Assembly (NCBI RefSeq): GCF_963678635.1
Contig: NC_087067.1
Coordinates: 51,206,233-51,270,232 of the forward strand
Length of the DNA stretch: 64,000 nucleotides
From: Symsagittifera roscoffensis
Lineage: Eukaryota; Xenacoelomorpha; Acoela; Convolutidae
Direction of reading: 5' to 3'
Part shown: positions 1 through 11,069 of the stretch, one piece after another
Layout of the letters: every line of letters begins with the position of its first letter
Numbering within the stretch: position 1 is the first letter of the stretch
Program-made: the position numbers and the translations under genes
The notes under the pieces: model-generated
What the model saw: the letters and a program-made list of their open reading frames with translations, nothing else
The model's database searches: none
What the model was told of the DNA's origin: nothing

Positions 1-1385
1 CGAGTTGTCATCCTCGTCCAGAGATATAGGGTTAGTAGCGGAGCCTGGTTGGTTTTCTAACTCATCTATAATATCTATGTAATATCGCTTACCATAGAAT
101 TGTGGGGGGCCAACATTTCGACTTGAACGTCGTAAAATAAGTTCGTTACCGGTTGTAGTAGTTTCCTTAGGATGTCTTTCCTCGCTGGTTCCAATTTCAT
201 CGGAGGAGTCCTCTATCTCGAAAACTGGGAAATCGACCGGTTTTTCTCCTACCAATGGTTTTGTCAAATCCGAAGGAATGTTTGGGGTCTCCGTTGTCGT
301 AGCCGTAGAAGGTTCGTCAGGTGGGTGTGAGGTAGTTTGAGGTGCTGGTTTTATACTAATTGGGCATTCCGCTGTGTCTGAGAGTTCAGGTTGATCGTCT
401 AAAATCTCAGGTTTTATATTAGTTTGATATGTTTTAGGGTCTAAAGATGAGGTAGGTTCTTTGTTAAAATTGACGTTATCTGAAATGAAGCGTTTTCTTA
501 TCATTTCTCTACATGGAAAACCTCCCGCAATCCATTCCCAATCGCTAATGTCCGACGTATCCGACGGAATGAACATGGATTCGTCACCTGCTAAATATCC
601 AGTATTTGACGTCGAGGCTTTATTTCGGTTCTTCTTCGATTTGTTGGATTTTGAAGGCTGGTTCGTTCCTCTAGATCTGGTGGTGACCGGGGTGAACGAC
701 TCTGTGTGTCTTCCTGTCTTAGTGTCTGGTTTCCGCGTCTGTTGTGTCTTCGGTTTGTAAGACTTTCTTGGACCTACTTGTAAATCACCGTTAGAGAAAA
801 AAGGAAAGGAGATATTTCCTTTGAATGAACGAATTGTAGAGGATTTAGACTTTGGAATGGCGATGTCCGACTTTCTAATAATTTTTCCGTCGGATAATTC
901 AACCGTGGATTTTGTTGAGTTTATTATTTTCTGGCCTAGTTGTTTATAGAAGGGGTTTCCGTTTTTACTTCCGTTAGTTTTCCGTAGTAATTTACCTTTA
1001 AACGGACTATTTAAGGGCACTCGGGATGATGGAGGTTTTGAAGTAGTAGGAAGGTCTGAATCGTAGCCTTTCTCCAATGGTGACTGGTTCTTTTTCGGTA
1101 TGAGGGAGTCTTTGTATCCGTCCTCTATCCGATCGTCAGCGTTCCAGTCGAGGGCCTTTTCTCTGCTTACGATCGACTTCCCTTTGTCTAAAAATCCACC
1201 GGATAAATTATTAGATGCCAATTGCTTCCAGATCGTGTTCGGTTTTCTATTAAAGTGTATTTCGAACGGTGAGCATTTAATTTTAGATTGGAAGGAAGAT
1301 CGTAGATTCCAAATGATTTTCGAAATGGCGGTTTGTAATGTAGGTTTTTGTTGATCCAATGACATTGCTAATAATTTTTCTTTTT
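1..1385 (-). pseudogene. Pol C-terminal end of Gypsy copy A (integrase C-terminus plus acidic tail), partial
   Basis: The minus-strand frame whose codons begin at multiples of three is open from about 1385 to the window edge. It starts with the end of the integrase (residues around SPFEIHFNRK) and continues into a low-complexity, Ser/Thr/Pro-rich tail. Close to base 1 it reads RRSSRNVGPPQFYG, a basic Arg-Ser-Ser-Arg plus aromatic motif typical of Pol C-termini of Gypsy elements. It is separated from the upstream integrase by a one-base frameshift near 1376-1388, where copy B has one base fewer in a T-rich run. Copy B lacks the part corresponding to 1-625. No envelope-like gene is visible in the part present. 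Confidence 0.8.
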
Positions 1386-3847
1386 ACAGTATGAACAAGT
1401 TTTTCTACAAGACCGTTAGAACGATGGTCTCCAACTGTACAAAATATTAGTTTGATATTAAGAGAATTGCAAAATAATTTAAAATCCTGACTAGTAAAGC
1501 AGGATGCGTGGTCGACCCGAATAGATTTTGGAATCCCATGGAGATAGAAATAATCTTGAAGAAATTCGATTACTGTGTTTGATGACGTTGAAGATGTAAT
1601 TTTTGCTGAAGGGAATTTTGAAAAACGGTCTATACACAATAAGATGTATTTATTGTTTCCCCAGTTGTTATCTAGTGGGCCGGCAAAATCAAGATTTATT
1701 TCCTCATTAGGTTCGGATAAGGTTGGAAGTTCGCTAATTTGTGTAGTTGGTATGATGCTTTTTATGTTCTTACCGGTTTGAGTGCATTGTGTGCAATTAA
1801 TCCCGTGGAAGTAAATTTGTCGATATATGTGTGGCCACCAAATGTATTGTGCCAAGTATTTCATGCCAAATTGGCCAGGGTGAGATTCATGTAAGGTTTT
1901 TAAAACGGCGTTTCTAAGTGTAAACGGAATAACCAATTTTCCATCCATATATAATAGTCCGTCGAATTCATGAAGGTCTTTCGAAAATTGGTGTAAGTAA
2001 CGGGAATTTGAGTTGATGTTATCTACTTTTTTCTGTAAAGCTTTCACAATTGGGTTTAACAATTCATCATCTTCCGTTAATAAAGCGACCAATTTTGCAT
2101 TGAATAATGTATTTAAATCCAAAGGTCTTTCAGGTAACTTGAGGTTTTCTCGGAATTTAGTTACTAACTTCTTGTGTTCTGAGGAAATTTGAAAATCGAT
2201 AGAGACCTGTATCCCAGAAGTGGAAGGATGTACTACAATTTGGTTATTTGACATATTTACACTATTTATAAGTTTGAGATCCGAAGGATTACTAATTAGG
2301 CTACTGTTAAGAATTAAAAAATAGATAAAGGCTGAATTTGATAGAGAAATTTTAGTAAAATCAGTGTTTGAGAAATCCGAAGGAATACATTTAGAGTTAC
2401 AAAGTTCTGTTCTATAGTGTTTTTGATTGCAGATTGAAATGGAAGAGTTGACGAAATTCAATGCTGTAATTATTACGTGATTTCGTAATTTCGTGTAATG
2501 GGAATTTTCCGAAATCGAATTAATTGAATTACGTAATGGATTTTCATTATCCAAAGGATTGAGTGCATTATATATTTTTTTGGTAGTAGCAACTACAAAT
2601 TCTTCGTCGTAATGTGATGAGGGAATTGCTTTACCCGAAGGAGTTCTTGAAATTAAGTCTGTAAAACCCATATCTTTTTCCGCTAAATGTTTGATAGTAA
2701 AATTGAATGGTAGGAGACGATCTACCAAACTTGTCAATCGGCTTTGGTATGTTTTGTTTCCGTGATTTGGTGACAAAGCGGAAAGGAGAGCTTTGTGGTC
2801 GGTGATAATTTCAAATTCAGAGCCGTAGAGATAATTTTTGAAATGTTCGACCGCCCATACGACTCCTAATAGCTCTAATTCGTTTGTTGAATATTTGGAT
2901 TCATGGGGATTTGAAAATCTTGAAGCAAATGACACTGTTTTCCAAACCTTCTCATGAAGTTGTTCAAGAGATGCACCCAACCCATTATGTGAAGCATCTG
3001 TTTTTACTCTCGTGGGCTTTTTTACGTCGAAATGAGTGTTTTCAGTAAGATTTACTATTTCTGATTTTATCTTGACAAAAGCTTTTGAGTGATCTTCATT
3101 CCAAAGGAAAATTGACTTCTTGTTTAAAAGAGGTCTAAGCGGGCTTCCGAGGGATGCTAAATTTGGTACAAATTTAATGTACTGATTAGTTGACCCAAAG
3201 AATGATCTTAGTTCTTTTAGATTCTTTGGGATTGGAATATCTTTAATTGCTTTGGTTTTATCGAATAGTGGGTCGATTCCGGATTTCGATATTTTAAAAC
3301 CGAGCCATTCGATTTCTTTTTGGAAGAATTTGCACTTCGACCATTTAACTGCGAAATTGTAAGTGTCTAACGTTGATAAAATTTTATAAACGATTTTCTT
3401 GTGATCGTTAAAACTTCCTTTGGAAGCGACTAATATGTCGTCGAGGTAACAATTTGTAAAAGGAATGTTTCCCAAAGTTGAGTCCATGACTCTCTGAAAC
3501 TCGTTTGGCATATCGCCGAGTCCGTAAAAACCCGTTAAAAATTGATAAGTGCCTGTTATATCTCCGCCGACTAGACTAAAATTGCATTGGCTGCTAGTAA
3601 AATTGTCCAGCGCGAGTTGACTATATGCGTTCTTTAGGTCTAGGTTTGTAAACCATACTTCTCCGACGGAATTGTTTGAAATTTGAGCCGCTACGTTATC
3701 AACTAATTCGTGTATATTAGGCATCTGATATTTGTTCTTGTAGATTTGTTTGTTGATAAATTTTGAATCTAGGGCTAGCTTTATCGATTTGTCTTTTTTA
3801 CAAGTAATAACTATCGGACTAATAAATCTGTCCTCGTCACAATTTTC
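1283..3847 (-). pseudogene. Reverse transcriptase-RNase H-integrase of Gypsy copy A
   Basis: Continues in the same frame as the gag-protease segment after an in-frame stop at 3848-3850. The RT palm is visible as FTNLDLKNAY and the YLDD catalytic box (CYLDDILVASKG). RNase H follows (KTDASHNGLGASLEQ, then TNELELLGVVWAVEH and TDHKALLSAL). Integrase has the HHCC zinc-binding region (HESHPGQFGMKY and CTQCTQ) and a D,D-E core (LDFAGPL, RVDHASCF, NGLVEKL). The frame is lost just after the catalytic Glu by a one-base insertion near 1380 and ends at 1283. It would copy RNA into DNA and integrate it if expressed as a polyprotein. Not intact. Confidence 0.9.
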
Positions 3848-5628
3848 TTATTTTTTGATGTGTCCTTCGGATTTAAGCCTGTATAATTCTGTTTTTACTG
3901 AATCCAGTAAGTGTAAAGGGACCCTCCTACCTTTTAATTGAATTGTCTTTAATGGTTCATGAAAGTGTGTAATTTTTGTTTGATTTTTTATTTTTCCAAT
4001 CCGAAGGAATAGTTGTTTGAAGGTTTTTTCAATCATTTCTATTTCATTATCTATGTCAAGTGAGGTAACTGAATTGATGGACTTACAGGTTCTCTTGTTG
4101 GTGAATGTTGCGTATTGTTTTTGTGAAACTTCGATTCCGACTTTTGGTAAATTGTCATTTCCCAAGATATTTCTTTCATGACCTTGAGTTAGGAAGAAGT
4201 GACATTCCTTGTGGGACCATCCATTTGAGAAAATTGGGACAATTACTTTTCCAGTGATATTTATTGCATTGTTCGTAAATCCACAATAGAGTTCCTTGGT
4301 AGCCTTATCCACTGGATATATTTTCACGTAGGGGTCTCGTAGTTTCAACTCGTGTAACACATTCTGTTTAAGGAAGCTTACAGGGCTTGCTGAATCCACC
4401 TGTATATTGAGAATTACTTGGTTTTCATTTCCTAAGCCGATATTTAGTAGTTTCTTCAGTTCCTTTCCTTGATCGTCGTAGATAGTTGTTACGTTTAATA
4501 CAGAGTAATCATCGTTATCGCTATGTCCAGACTCTGACCATGCGTTGATTACTCCACAGCATTCTCTATTAGCGTGGTCAATATGTACGTCTGGTTGTTC
4601 CGAAGGATAATGATGATCTGTATTATTTACAATTTGACTATCCACAATATTTACATTTTTACGGCGTGATTTACAGAGTCTAGTAAAATGTCCTCGATAT
4701 TTACAAGTCGTGCATGTTGTATCTTTGGCAGGGCAAACCGCTAGATGTCCTTTTGTAAAATTTCCGCCGCATTTCATACATGTGTTATTTCTTTCCAAGT
4801 TTAGGGTGGGTTCTCTTTTTACATTAAAATGATTAAAAGATTTGTTGGAACAATATCCGCTGGATTTAAAAGTATTCGTCACCTTGATGTGGTTTGTAAT
4901 TCCTTTTTCGTCAATCAGGGCTACGTTTAAGGCTTCTAGTGGTGGTAAGGTTTCCGTGAGGAGTTTCCGTTGGATATCTGAATTCTTCATGTTATTAATA
5001 AAAATATCTCTAATCCATTCATCTTCTCCAGTGGGAATGTTACATCGTTTTGCCATTTCTGCCAGTGCCCCCCAGAATTGTTCTAATGATTCTCTGTCCC
5101 TCTGTTTTCTGTTTAGGAGTTTGTGTCTTTCGAAGGTTATGTTTGTTTTTCTCACAAAACCTGTGGACAAATTTTCCCAAAATTCTTTGAAAGAAATTTG
5201 TAGAACTTTGACTCTCGTGAACGTTTGGCCGAATATTTTCTTTCCTTCGTTTCCGAGGGCTAGATAAAGTATGGATCTTAGTTTTTTGTCCGCCTCTTCC
5301 AGTCTCATGCCGTTGAATTTCTTGGTTTCTGACTTTATTGAGGCCATTTCTTCATCATCGAATCTCTTTTGTTCTTGAATATTCCTCTCGATGCGTGATG
5401 TTTTTTGAGCGTCGGATTCGTTTTCCGGCCGATTTTCCAATGTTGGGGGAGGTGGGTGATATCGTTCCGTTGGATTCAAAAGATTTTCGATGTCGATATT
5501 CTCTTTCGCGATTATTGCTAGCTGGAATAGATCGCTCCACTCTTCCCAAGGAATTGGTGGGTCCACTGTGTGGTTTTGCCAAAATGAAGGTATACCTCTC
5601 ACGTTTGATTCGATCCTGCTGGCTGCGC
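3848..5628 (-). pseudogene. Gag-protease segment of Gypsy copy A
   Basis: Open frame from the PBS to a TAA at 3848-3850. The N-terminal part is a Gag-like helical region with a PWEEW motif also seen in the unrelated-strand element at 18.4 kb (YWEEW). A nucleocapsid-like pair of zinc knuckles follows (CMKCGG...GHLAVC and CTTCKYRGHFTRLC). The retropepsin active site reads VDSASPVSFLK (Asp-Ser-Ala rather than the usual Asp-Ser/Thr-Gly), followed by a flap/second motif around NILGND. The TAA stands where copy B has TTA (Leu), a nonsense change. There is no AUG in this frame for about 90 codons from its start; an out-of-frame AUG lies across the LTR/PBS junction. Confidence 0.88.
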
Positions 5629-5630
5629 CA
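5616..5630 (-). promoter_or_regulatory. Primer-binding site of copy A
   Basis: Read on the minus strand, TGGCGCAGCCAGCAG follows the LTR end directly. The leading TGG matches a tRNA CCA terminus. The same 15 bases follow the LTR of copy B and of the + strand element at 18,406, so the primer is shared across two families. From memory it resembles the serine-tRNA type PBS of the Drosophila 17.6/297 group, but the tRNA identity is not verified. Confidence 0.8.
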
Positions 5631-5841
5631 TGATAAAATGTTCCTTTGTTACGGTTAATTCTACTTAGTTACAAATAAGATATGTTTAAAAAGTGAATTA
5701 ATCTCTAAGTTAAAACATTAAAAAAGTGAACGGTCATTCTCTCCGTCGGAGAGAATGAAGATAACAAGGTCAATCAAGATTAACCAGTTAAGATACTTTA
5801 AAGTAATTAGTGAAATAAAACAAATGGTAAGAATCACAACA
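5631..5841 (-). repeat. 211-bp LTR shared by Gypsy copies A and B
   Basis: Begins TGATAAAATG and ends CACAACA on the + strand, i.e. 5'-TG...CA-3' in both orientations. By eye it is identical over all 211 bases to the LTR at 10843-11053. It contains a perfect hairpin (11-base arms around a single T) at 5735-5757 reading CATTCTCTCCG-T-CGGAGAGAATG. It is the 5' LTR of copy A and the 3' LTR of copy B. Confidence 0.93.
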
Positions 5842-6755
5842 CGGTTCTTCTTCGATTTGTTGGATTTTGAAGGCTGGTTCGTTCCTCTAGATCTGGTGGT
5901 GACCGGGGTGAACGACTCTGTGTGTCTTCCTGTCTTAGTGTCTGGTTTCCGCGTCTGTTGTGTCTTCGGTTTGTAAGACTTTCTTGGACCTACTTGTAAA
6001 TCACCGTTAGAGAAAAAAGGAAAGGAGATATTTCCTTTGAATGAACGAATTGTAGAGGATTTAGACTTTGGAATGGCGATGTCCGACTTTCTAATAATTT
6101 TTCCGTCGGATAATTCAACCGTGGATTTTGTTGAGTTTATTATTTTCTGGCCTAGTTGTTTATAGAAGGGGTTTCCGTTTTTACTTCCGTTAGTTTTCCG
6201 TAGTAATTTACCTTTAAACGGACTATTTAAGGGCACTCGGGATGATGGAGGTTTTGAAGTAGTAGGAAGGTCTGAATCGTAGCCTTTCTCCAATGGTGAC
6301 TGGTTCTTTTTCGGTATGAGGGAGTCTTTGTATCCGTCCTCTATCCGATCGTCAGCGTTCCAGTCGAGGGCCTTTTCTCTGCTTACGATCGACTTCCCTT
6401 TGTCTAAAAATCCACCGGATAAATTATTAGATGCCAATTGCTTCCAGATCGTGTTCGGTTTTCTATTAAAGTGTATTTCGAACGGTGAGCATTTAATTTT
6501 AGATTGGAAGGAAGATCGTAGATTCCAAATGATTTTCGAAATGACGGTTTGTAATGTAGATTTTTGTTGATCCAATGACATTGCTAATAATTTTATTTTT
6601 ACAGTATGAACAAGTTTTTCTACAAGACCGTTAGAACGATGGTCTCCAACTGTACAAAATATTAGTTTGATATTAAGAGAATTGCAAAATAATTTGAAAA
6701 TCCTGACTAGTAAAGCAGGATGCGTGGTCGACCCGAATAGATTTTGGAATCCCAT
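5718..6755 (-). pseudogene. Integrase core end and Pol tail of copy B, running into the LTR
   Basis: Frame-shifted continuation of the copy B polyprotein. It includes the end of the integrase core (region GDHRSNGLVEKL with the catalytic Glu), the C-terminal domain and a basic, Ser/Pro-rich tail. The last about 40 residues are encoded by the LTR because the normal 3' end of the element is deleted; their hydrophobic look is an accident of reading through the LTR and not evidence of an envelope protein. Overlaps the main copy B frame by about 80 bases at the frameshift. Confidence 0.8.
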
Positions 6756-9700
6756 GGAGATAGAAATAATCTTGAAGAAATTCGATTACTGTGTTTGATG
6801 ACGTTGAAGATGTAATTTTTGCTGAAGGGAATTTTGAAAAACGGTCTATACACAATAAGATGTATTTATTGTTTCCCCAGTTGTTATCTAGTGGGCCGGC
6901 AAAATCAAGATTTATTTCCTCATTAGGTTCGGATAAGGTCGGAAGTTCGCTAATTTGTGTAGTTGGTATGATGCTTTTTATATTCTTACCGGTTTGAGTG
7001 CATTGTGTGCAATTAATCCCGTGGAAGTAAATTTGTCGATATATGTGTGGCCACCAAATGTATTGTGCCAAGTATTTCATGCCGAATTGGCCAGGGTGAG
7101 ATTCATGTAAGGTTTTTAAAACGGCGTTTCTAAGTGTAAACGGAATAACCAATTTTCCATCCATATATAATAGTCCGTCGGATTCATGAAGGTCTTTCGA
7201 AAATTGGTGTAAGTAACGGGAAATTGAGTTGATGTTATCTACTTTTTTCTGTAAAGCTTTCACAATTGGGTTTAACAATTCATCATCTTCCGTTAATAAA
7301 GCGACCAATTTTGCATTGAATAATGTATTTAAATCCAAAGGTCTTTCAGGTAACTTGAGGTTTTCTCGGAATTTAGTTACTAACTTCTTGTGTTCTGAGG
7401 AAATTTGAAAATCGATAGAGACCTGTATCCCGGAAGTGGAAGGATTTACTACAATTTGGTTATTTGACATATTTACACTATTTATAAGTTTGAGATCCGA
7501 AGGATTACTAATTAGGCTTTTGTTAAGAATTAAAAAATAGATAAAGGCTGAATTTGATAGAGAAATTTTAGTAAAATCAGTGTTTGAGAAATCCGAAGGA
7601 ATACATTTAGAGTTACAAAGTTCTGTTCTATAGTGTTTTTGATTGCAGATTGAAATGGAAGAGTTGACGAAATTCAATGCTGTAATTATTACGTGATTTC
7701 GTAATTTCGTGTAATGGGAATTTTCCGAAATCGAATTAATTGAATTACGTAATGGATTTTCATTATCCAAAGGATTGAGTGCATTATATATTTTTTTGGT
7801 AGTAGCAACTACAAATTCTTCGTCGTAATGTGATGAGGGAATTGCTTTACCCGAAGGAGTTCTTGAAATTAAGTCTGTAAAACCCATATCTTTTCCCGCT
7901 AAATGTTTGATAGTAAAATTGAATGGTAGGAGACGATCTACCAAACTTGTCAATCGGCTTTGGTATGTTTTGTTTCCGTGATTTGGTGACAAAGCGGAAA
8001 GGAGAGCTTTGTGGTCGGTGATAATTTCAAATTCAGAGCCGTAGAGATAATTTTTGTAATGTTCGACCGCCCATACGACTCCTAATAGCTCTAATTCGTT
8101 TGTTGAATATTTGGATTCATGGGGATTTGAAAATCTTGAAGCAAATGACACTGTTTTCCAAACCTTCTCATGAAGTTGTTCAAGAGATGCACCCAACCCA
8201 TTATGTGAAGCATCTGTTTTTACTCTCGTGGGCTTTTTTACGTCGAAATGAGTGTTTTCAGTAAGATTTACTATTTCTGATTTAATCTTGACAAAAGCTT
8301 TTGAGTGATCTTCATTCCAAAGGAAAATTGACTTCTTGTTTAAAAGAGGTCTAAGCGGGCTTCCGAGGGATGCTAAATTTGGTACAAATTTAATGTACTG
8401 ATTAGTTGACCCAAAGAATGATCTTAGTTCTTTTAGATTCTTTGGGATTGGAATATCTTTAATTGCTTTGGTTTTATCGAATAGTGGGGCGATTCCGGAT
8501 TTCGATATTTTAAAACCGAGCCATTCGATTTCTTTTTGGAAGAATTTGCACTTCGACCATTTAACTGCGAAATTGTAAGTGTCTAACGTTGATAAAATTT
8601 TATAAACGATTTTCTTGTGATCGTTAAAACTTCCTTTGGAAGCGACTAATATGTCGTCGAGGTAACAATTTGTAAAAGGAATGTTTCCCAAAGTTGAGTC
8701 CATGACTCTCTGAAACTCGTTTGGCATATCGCCGAGTCCGTAAAAACCCGTTAAAAATTGATAAGTGCCTGTTATATCTCCGCCGACTAGACTAAAATTG
8801 CATTGGCTGCTAGTAAAATTGTCCAGCGCGAGTTGACTATATGCGTTCTTTAGGTCTAAGTTTGTAAACCATACTTCTCCGACGGAATTGTTTGAAATTT
8901 GAGCCGCTACGTTATCAACTAATTCGTGTATATTAGGCATCTGATATTTGTTCTTGTAGATTTGTTTGTTGATAAATTTTGAATCTAGGGCTAGCTTTAT
9001 TGATTTGTCTTTTTTACAAGTAATAACTATCGGACTAATAAATCTGTCCTCGTCACAATTTTCTAATTTTTTGATGTGTCCTTCTGATTTAAGCCTGTAT
9101 AATTCTGTTTTTACTGAATCCAGTAAGTGTAAAGGGACCCTCCTGCCTTTTAATTGAATTGGCTTTAATGGTTCATGAAAGTGTGTAATTTTTGTTTGAT
9201 TTTTTATTTTTCCAATCCGAAGGAATAGTTGTTTGAAGGTTTTTTCAATCATTTCTATTTCATTATCTATGTCAAGTGAGGTAACTGAATTGATGGACTT
9301 ACAGGTTCTCTTGTTGGTGAATGTTGCGTATTGTTTTTGTGAAACTTCGATTCCGACTTTTGGTAAATTGTCATTTCCCAAGATATTTCTTTCATGACCT
9401 TGAGTTAGGAAGAAGTGACATTCCTTGTGGGACCATCCATTTGAGAAAATTGGGACAATTACTTTTCCAGTGATATTTATTGCATTGTTCGTAAATCCAC
9501 AATAGAGTTCCTTGGTAGCCTTATCCACTGGATATATTTTCACGTAGGGGTCTCGTAGTTTCAACTCGTGTAACACATTCTGTTTAAGGAAGCTTACAGG
9601 GCTTGCTGAATCCACCTGTATATTGAGAATTACTTGGTTTTCATTTCCTAAGCCGATATTTAGTAGTTTCTTCAGTTCCTTTCCTTGATCGTCGTAGATA

Positions 9701-10794
9701 GTTGTTACGTTTAATACAGAGTAATCATCGTTATCACTATGTCCAGACTCTGACCATGCGTTGATTACTCCACAGCATTCTCTATTAGCGTGGTCAATAT
9801 GTACGTCTGGTTGTTCCGAAGGATAATGATGATCTGTATTATTTACAATTTGACTATCCACAATATTTACATTTTTACGGCGTGATTTACAGAGTCTAGT
9901 AAAATGTCCTCGATATTTACAAGTCGTGCATGTTGTATCTTTGGCAGGGCAAACCGCTAGATGTCCTTTTGTAAAATTTCCGCCGCATTTCATACATGTG
10001 TTATTTCTTTCAATGTTTAGGGGTTCTCTTTTTACATTAAAATGATTAAAAGGTTTGTTGGAAGAATATCCGCTGGATTTAAAAGTATTCGTCATCTTGA
10101 TGTGGTTTGTAATTCCTTTTTCGTCAATCAGGGCCACGTTTAAGGCTTCTAGTGGTGGTAAGGTTTCCGTGAGGAGTTTCCGTTGGATATCTGAATTCTT
10201 CATGTTATTAATAAAAATATCTCTAATCCATTCATCTTCTCCTGTGGGAATGTTACATCGTTTTGCCATTTCTTCCAGTGCCCCCCAAAATTGTTCTAAT
10301 GATTCTCTGTCCCTCTGTTTTCTGTTTAGGAGTTTGTGTCTTTCGAAGGTTATGTTTGTTTTTCTCACAAAAGCTGTGGACAAATTTTCCCAAAATTCTT
10401 TGAAAGAAATTTGTAGAACTTTGACTCTCGTGAACTTTTGGCCGAATATTTTCTTTCCTTCGTTTCCGAGGGCTAGATAAAGTATGAATCTTAGTTTTTT
10501 GTCCGCCTCTTCCAGTCTCATGCCGTTGAATTTCTTGGTTTCTGACTTTATTGAGGCCATTTCTTCATCATCGAATCTCTTTTGTTCTTGAATATTCCTC
10601 TCGATGCGTGATGTTTTTTGAGCGTCGGATTCGTATTCCGGCCGATTTTCCAATGTTGGGGGAGGTGGGTGATATCGTTCCGTTGGATTCAAAAGATTTT
10701 TGATGTCGATATTCTCTTTCGCGATTATTGCTAGCTGGAATAGATCGCTCCACTCTTCCCAAGGAATTGGTGGTCCACTGTGTGGTTTTGCCAA
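6673..10794 (-). pseudogene. Gag-protease-RT-RNase H-integrase polyprotein of copy B
   Basis: One uninterrupted frame of 1373 codons. Order: Gag region (about 1-260), zinc knuckles (CMKCGG...GHLAVC and CTTCKYRGHFTRLC, about 265-310), protease (VDSASPVSFLK, about 400), RT (FTNLDLKNAY and CYLDDILVASKG, about 600-760), RNase H (KTDASHNGLGASLEQ), integrase zinc finger (HESHPGQFGMKY, CTQCTQ) and first two catalytic Asp residues (LDFAGPL, RVDHASCF). It ends in a frameshift before the third catalytic residue. The first codon is not an AUG; a one-base deletion near 10771 relative to copy A also disturbs the N-terminus. Single-frame gag-pol without a separating stop is seen here. Confidence 0.9.
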
Positions 10795-10827
10795 AATGAA
10801 GGTATACCTCTCACGTTTGATTCGACC

Positions 10828-10842
10828 CTGCTGGCTGCGCCA
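10828..10842 (-). promoter_or_regulatory. Primer-binding site of copy B
   Basis: Minus-strand TGGCGCAGCCAGCAG directly abutting the 5' LTR of copy B, identical to the PBS of copy A and of the + strand element at 18,406-18,420. Confidence 0.8.
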
Positions 10843-11069
10843 TGATAAAATGTTCCTTTGTTACGGTTAATTCTACTTAGTTACAAATAAGATATGTTTA
10901 AAAAGTGAATTAATCTCTAAGTTAAAACATTAAAAAAGTGAACGGTCATTCTCTCCGTCGGAGAGAATGAAGATAACAAGGTCAATCAAGATTAACCAGT
11001 TAAGATACTTTAAAGTAATTAGTGAAATAAAACAAATGGTAAGAATCACAACAGGTAAGAATCACAACA
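10843..11069 (-). repeat. 5' LTR of copy B (10843-11053) plus a 16-bp repeat of its end
   Basis: 211-bp LTR identical by eye to 5631-5841, with the same hairpin (10947-10969). Directly outside it, 11054-11069 repeats the terminal 16 bases of the LTR (GGTAAGAATCACAACA). This may be remnant of another LTR end into which the element inserted, or a small duplication. No clean target-site duplication can be read because the other end of the tandem is outside the window. Confidence 0.9.

Larger units (their letters stand above)
1..5841 (-). mobile_element. Ty3/Gypsy LTR retrotransposon, copy A (3' end outside window)
   Basis: Minus-strand LTR retrotransposon. Its 5' LTR is at 5631-5841, followed (leftwards) by a primer-binding site and one long gag-protease-RT-RNase H-integrase reading frame that still runs open at base 1, so the 3' LTR lies left of the window. 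Domain order with integrase last is that of Ty3/Gypsy. It is a close sister of copy B (5631-11053), colinear over about 5 kb with scattered base differences. Copy A is broken by an in-frame TAA at 3848-3850 and a one-base frameshift near 1376-1388. The 5' LTR doubles as the 3' LTR of copy B, a tandem arrangement sharing one LTR. Confidence 0.95.
5631..11053 (-). mobile_element. Ty3/Gypsy LTR retrotransposon, copy B, internally deleted at its 3' end
   Basis: Flanked by two identical 211-bp LTRs (5631-5841 and 10843-11053). Internal region 5842-10842 is colinear with copy A. At the 3' side, the internal region corresponding to A positions 1-625 (and whatever lies beyond) is missing, and the LTR is joined directly at base 5842 to sequence equivalent to A base 626. 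Lesions: one-base frameshift in the integrase near 6697-6703, one-base deletion near 10771 in the gag N-terminus. Identical LTRs suggest recent insertion or recent recombination of the tandem pair. Confidence 0.93.

Noticed and set aside
5718-5841. Hydrophobic C-terminal stretch of the copy B frame, resembling a transmembrane helix or envelope remnant
   Set aside because: It is encoded by the LTR, reached only because the 3' internal end of the element is deleted; copy A has a different, hydrophilic continuation.
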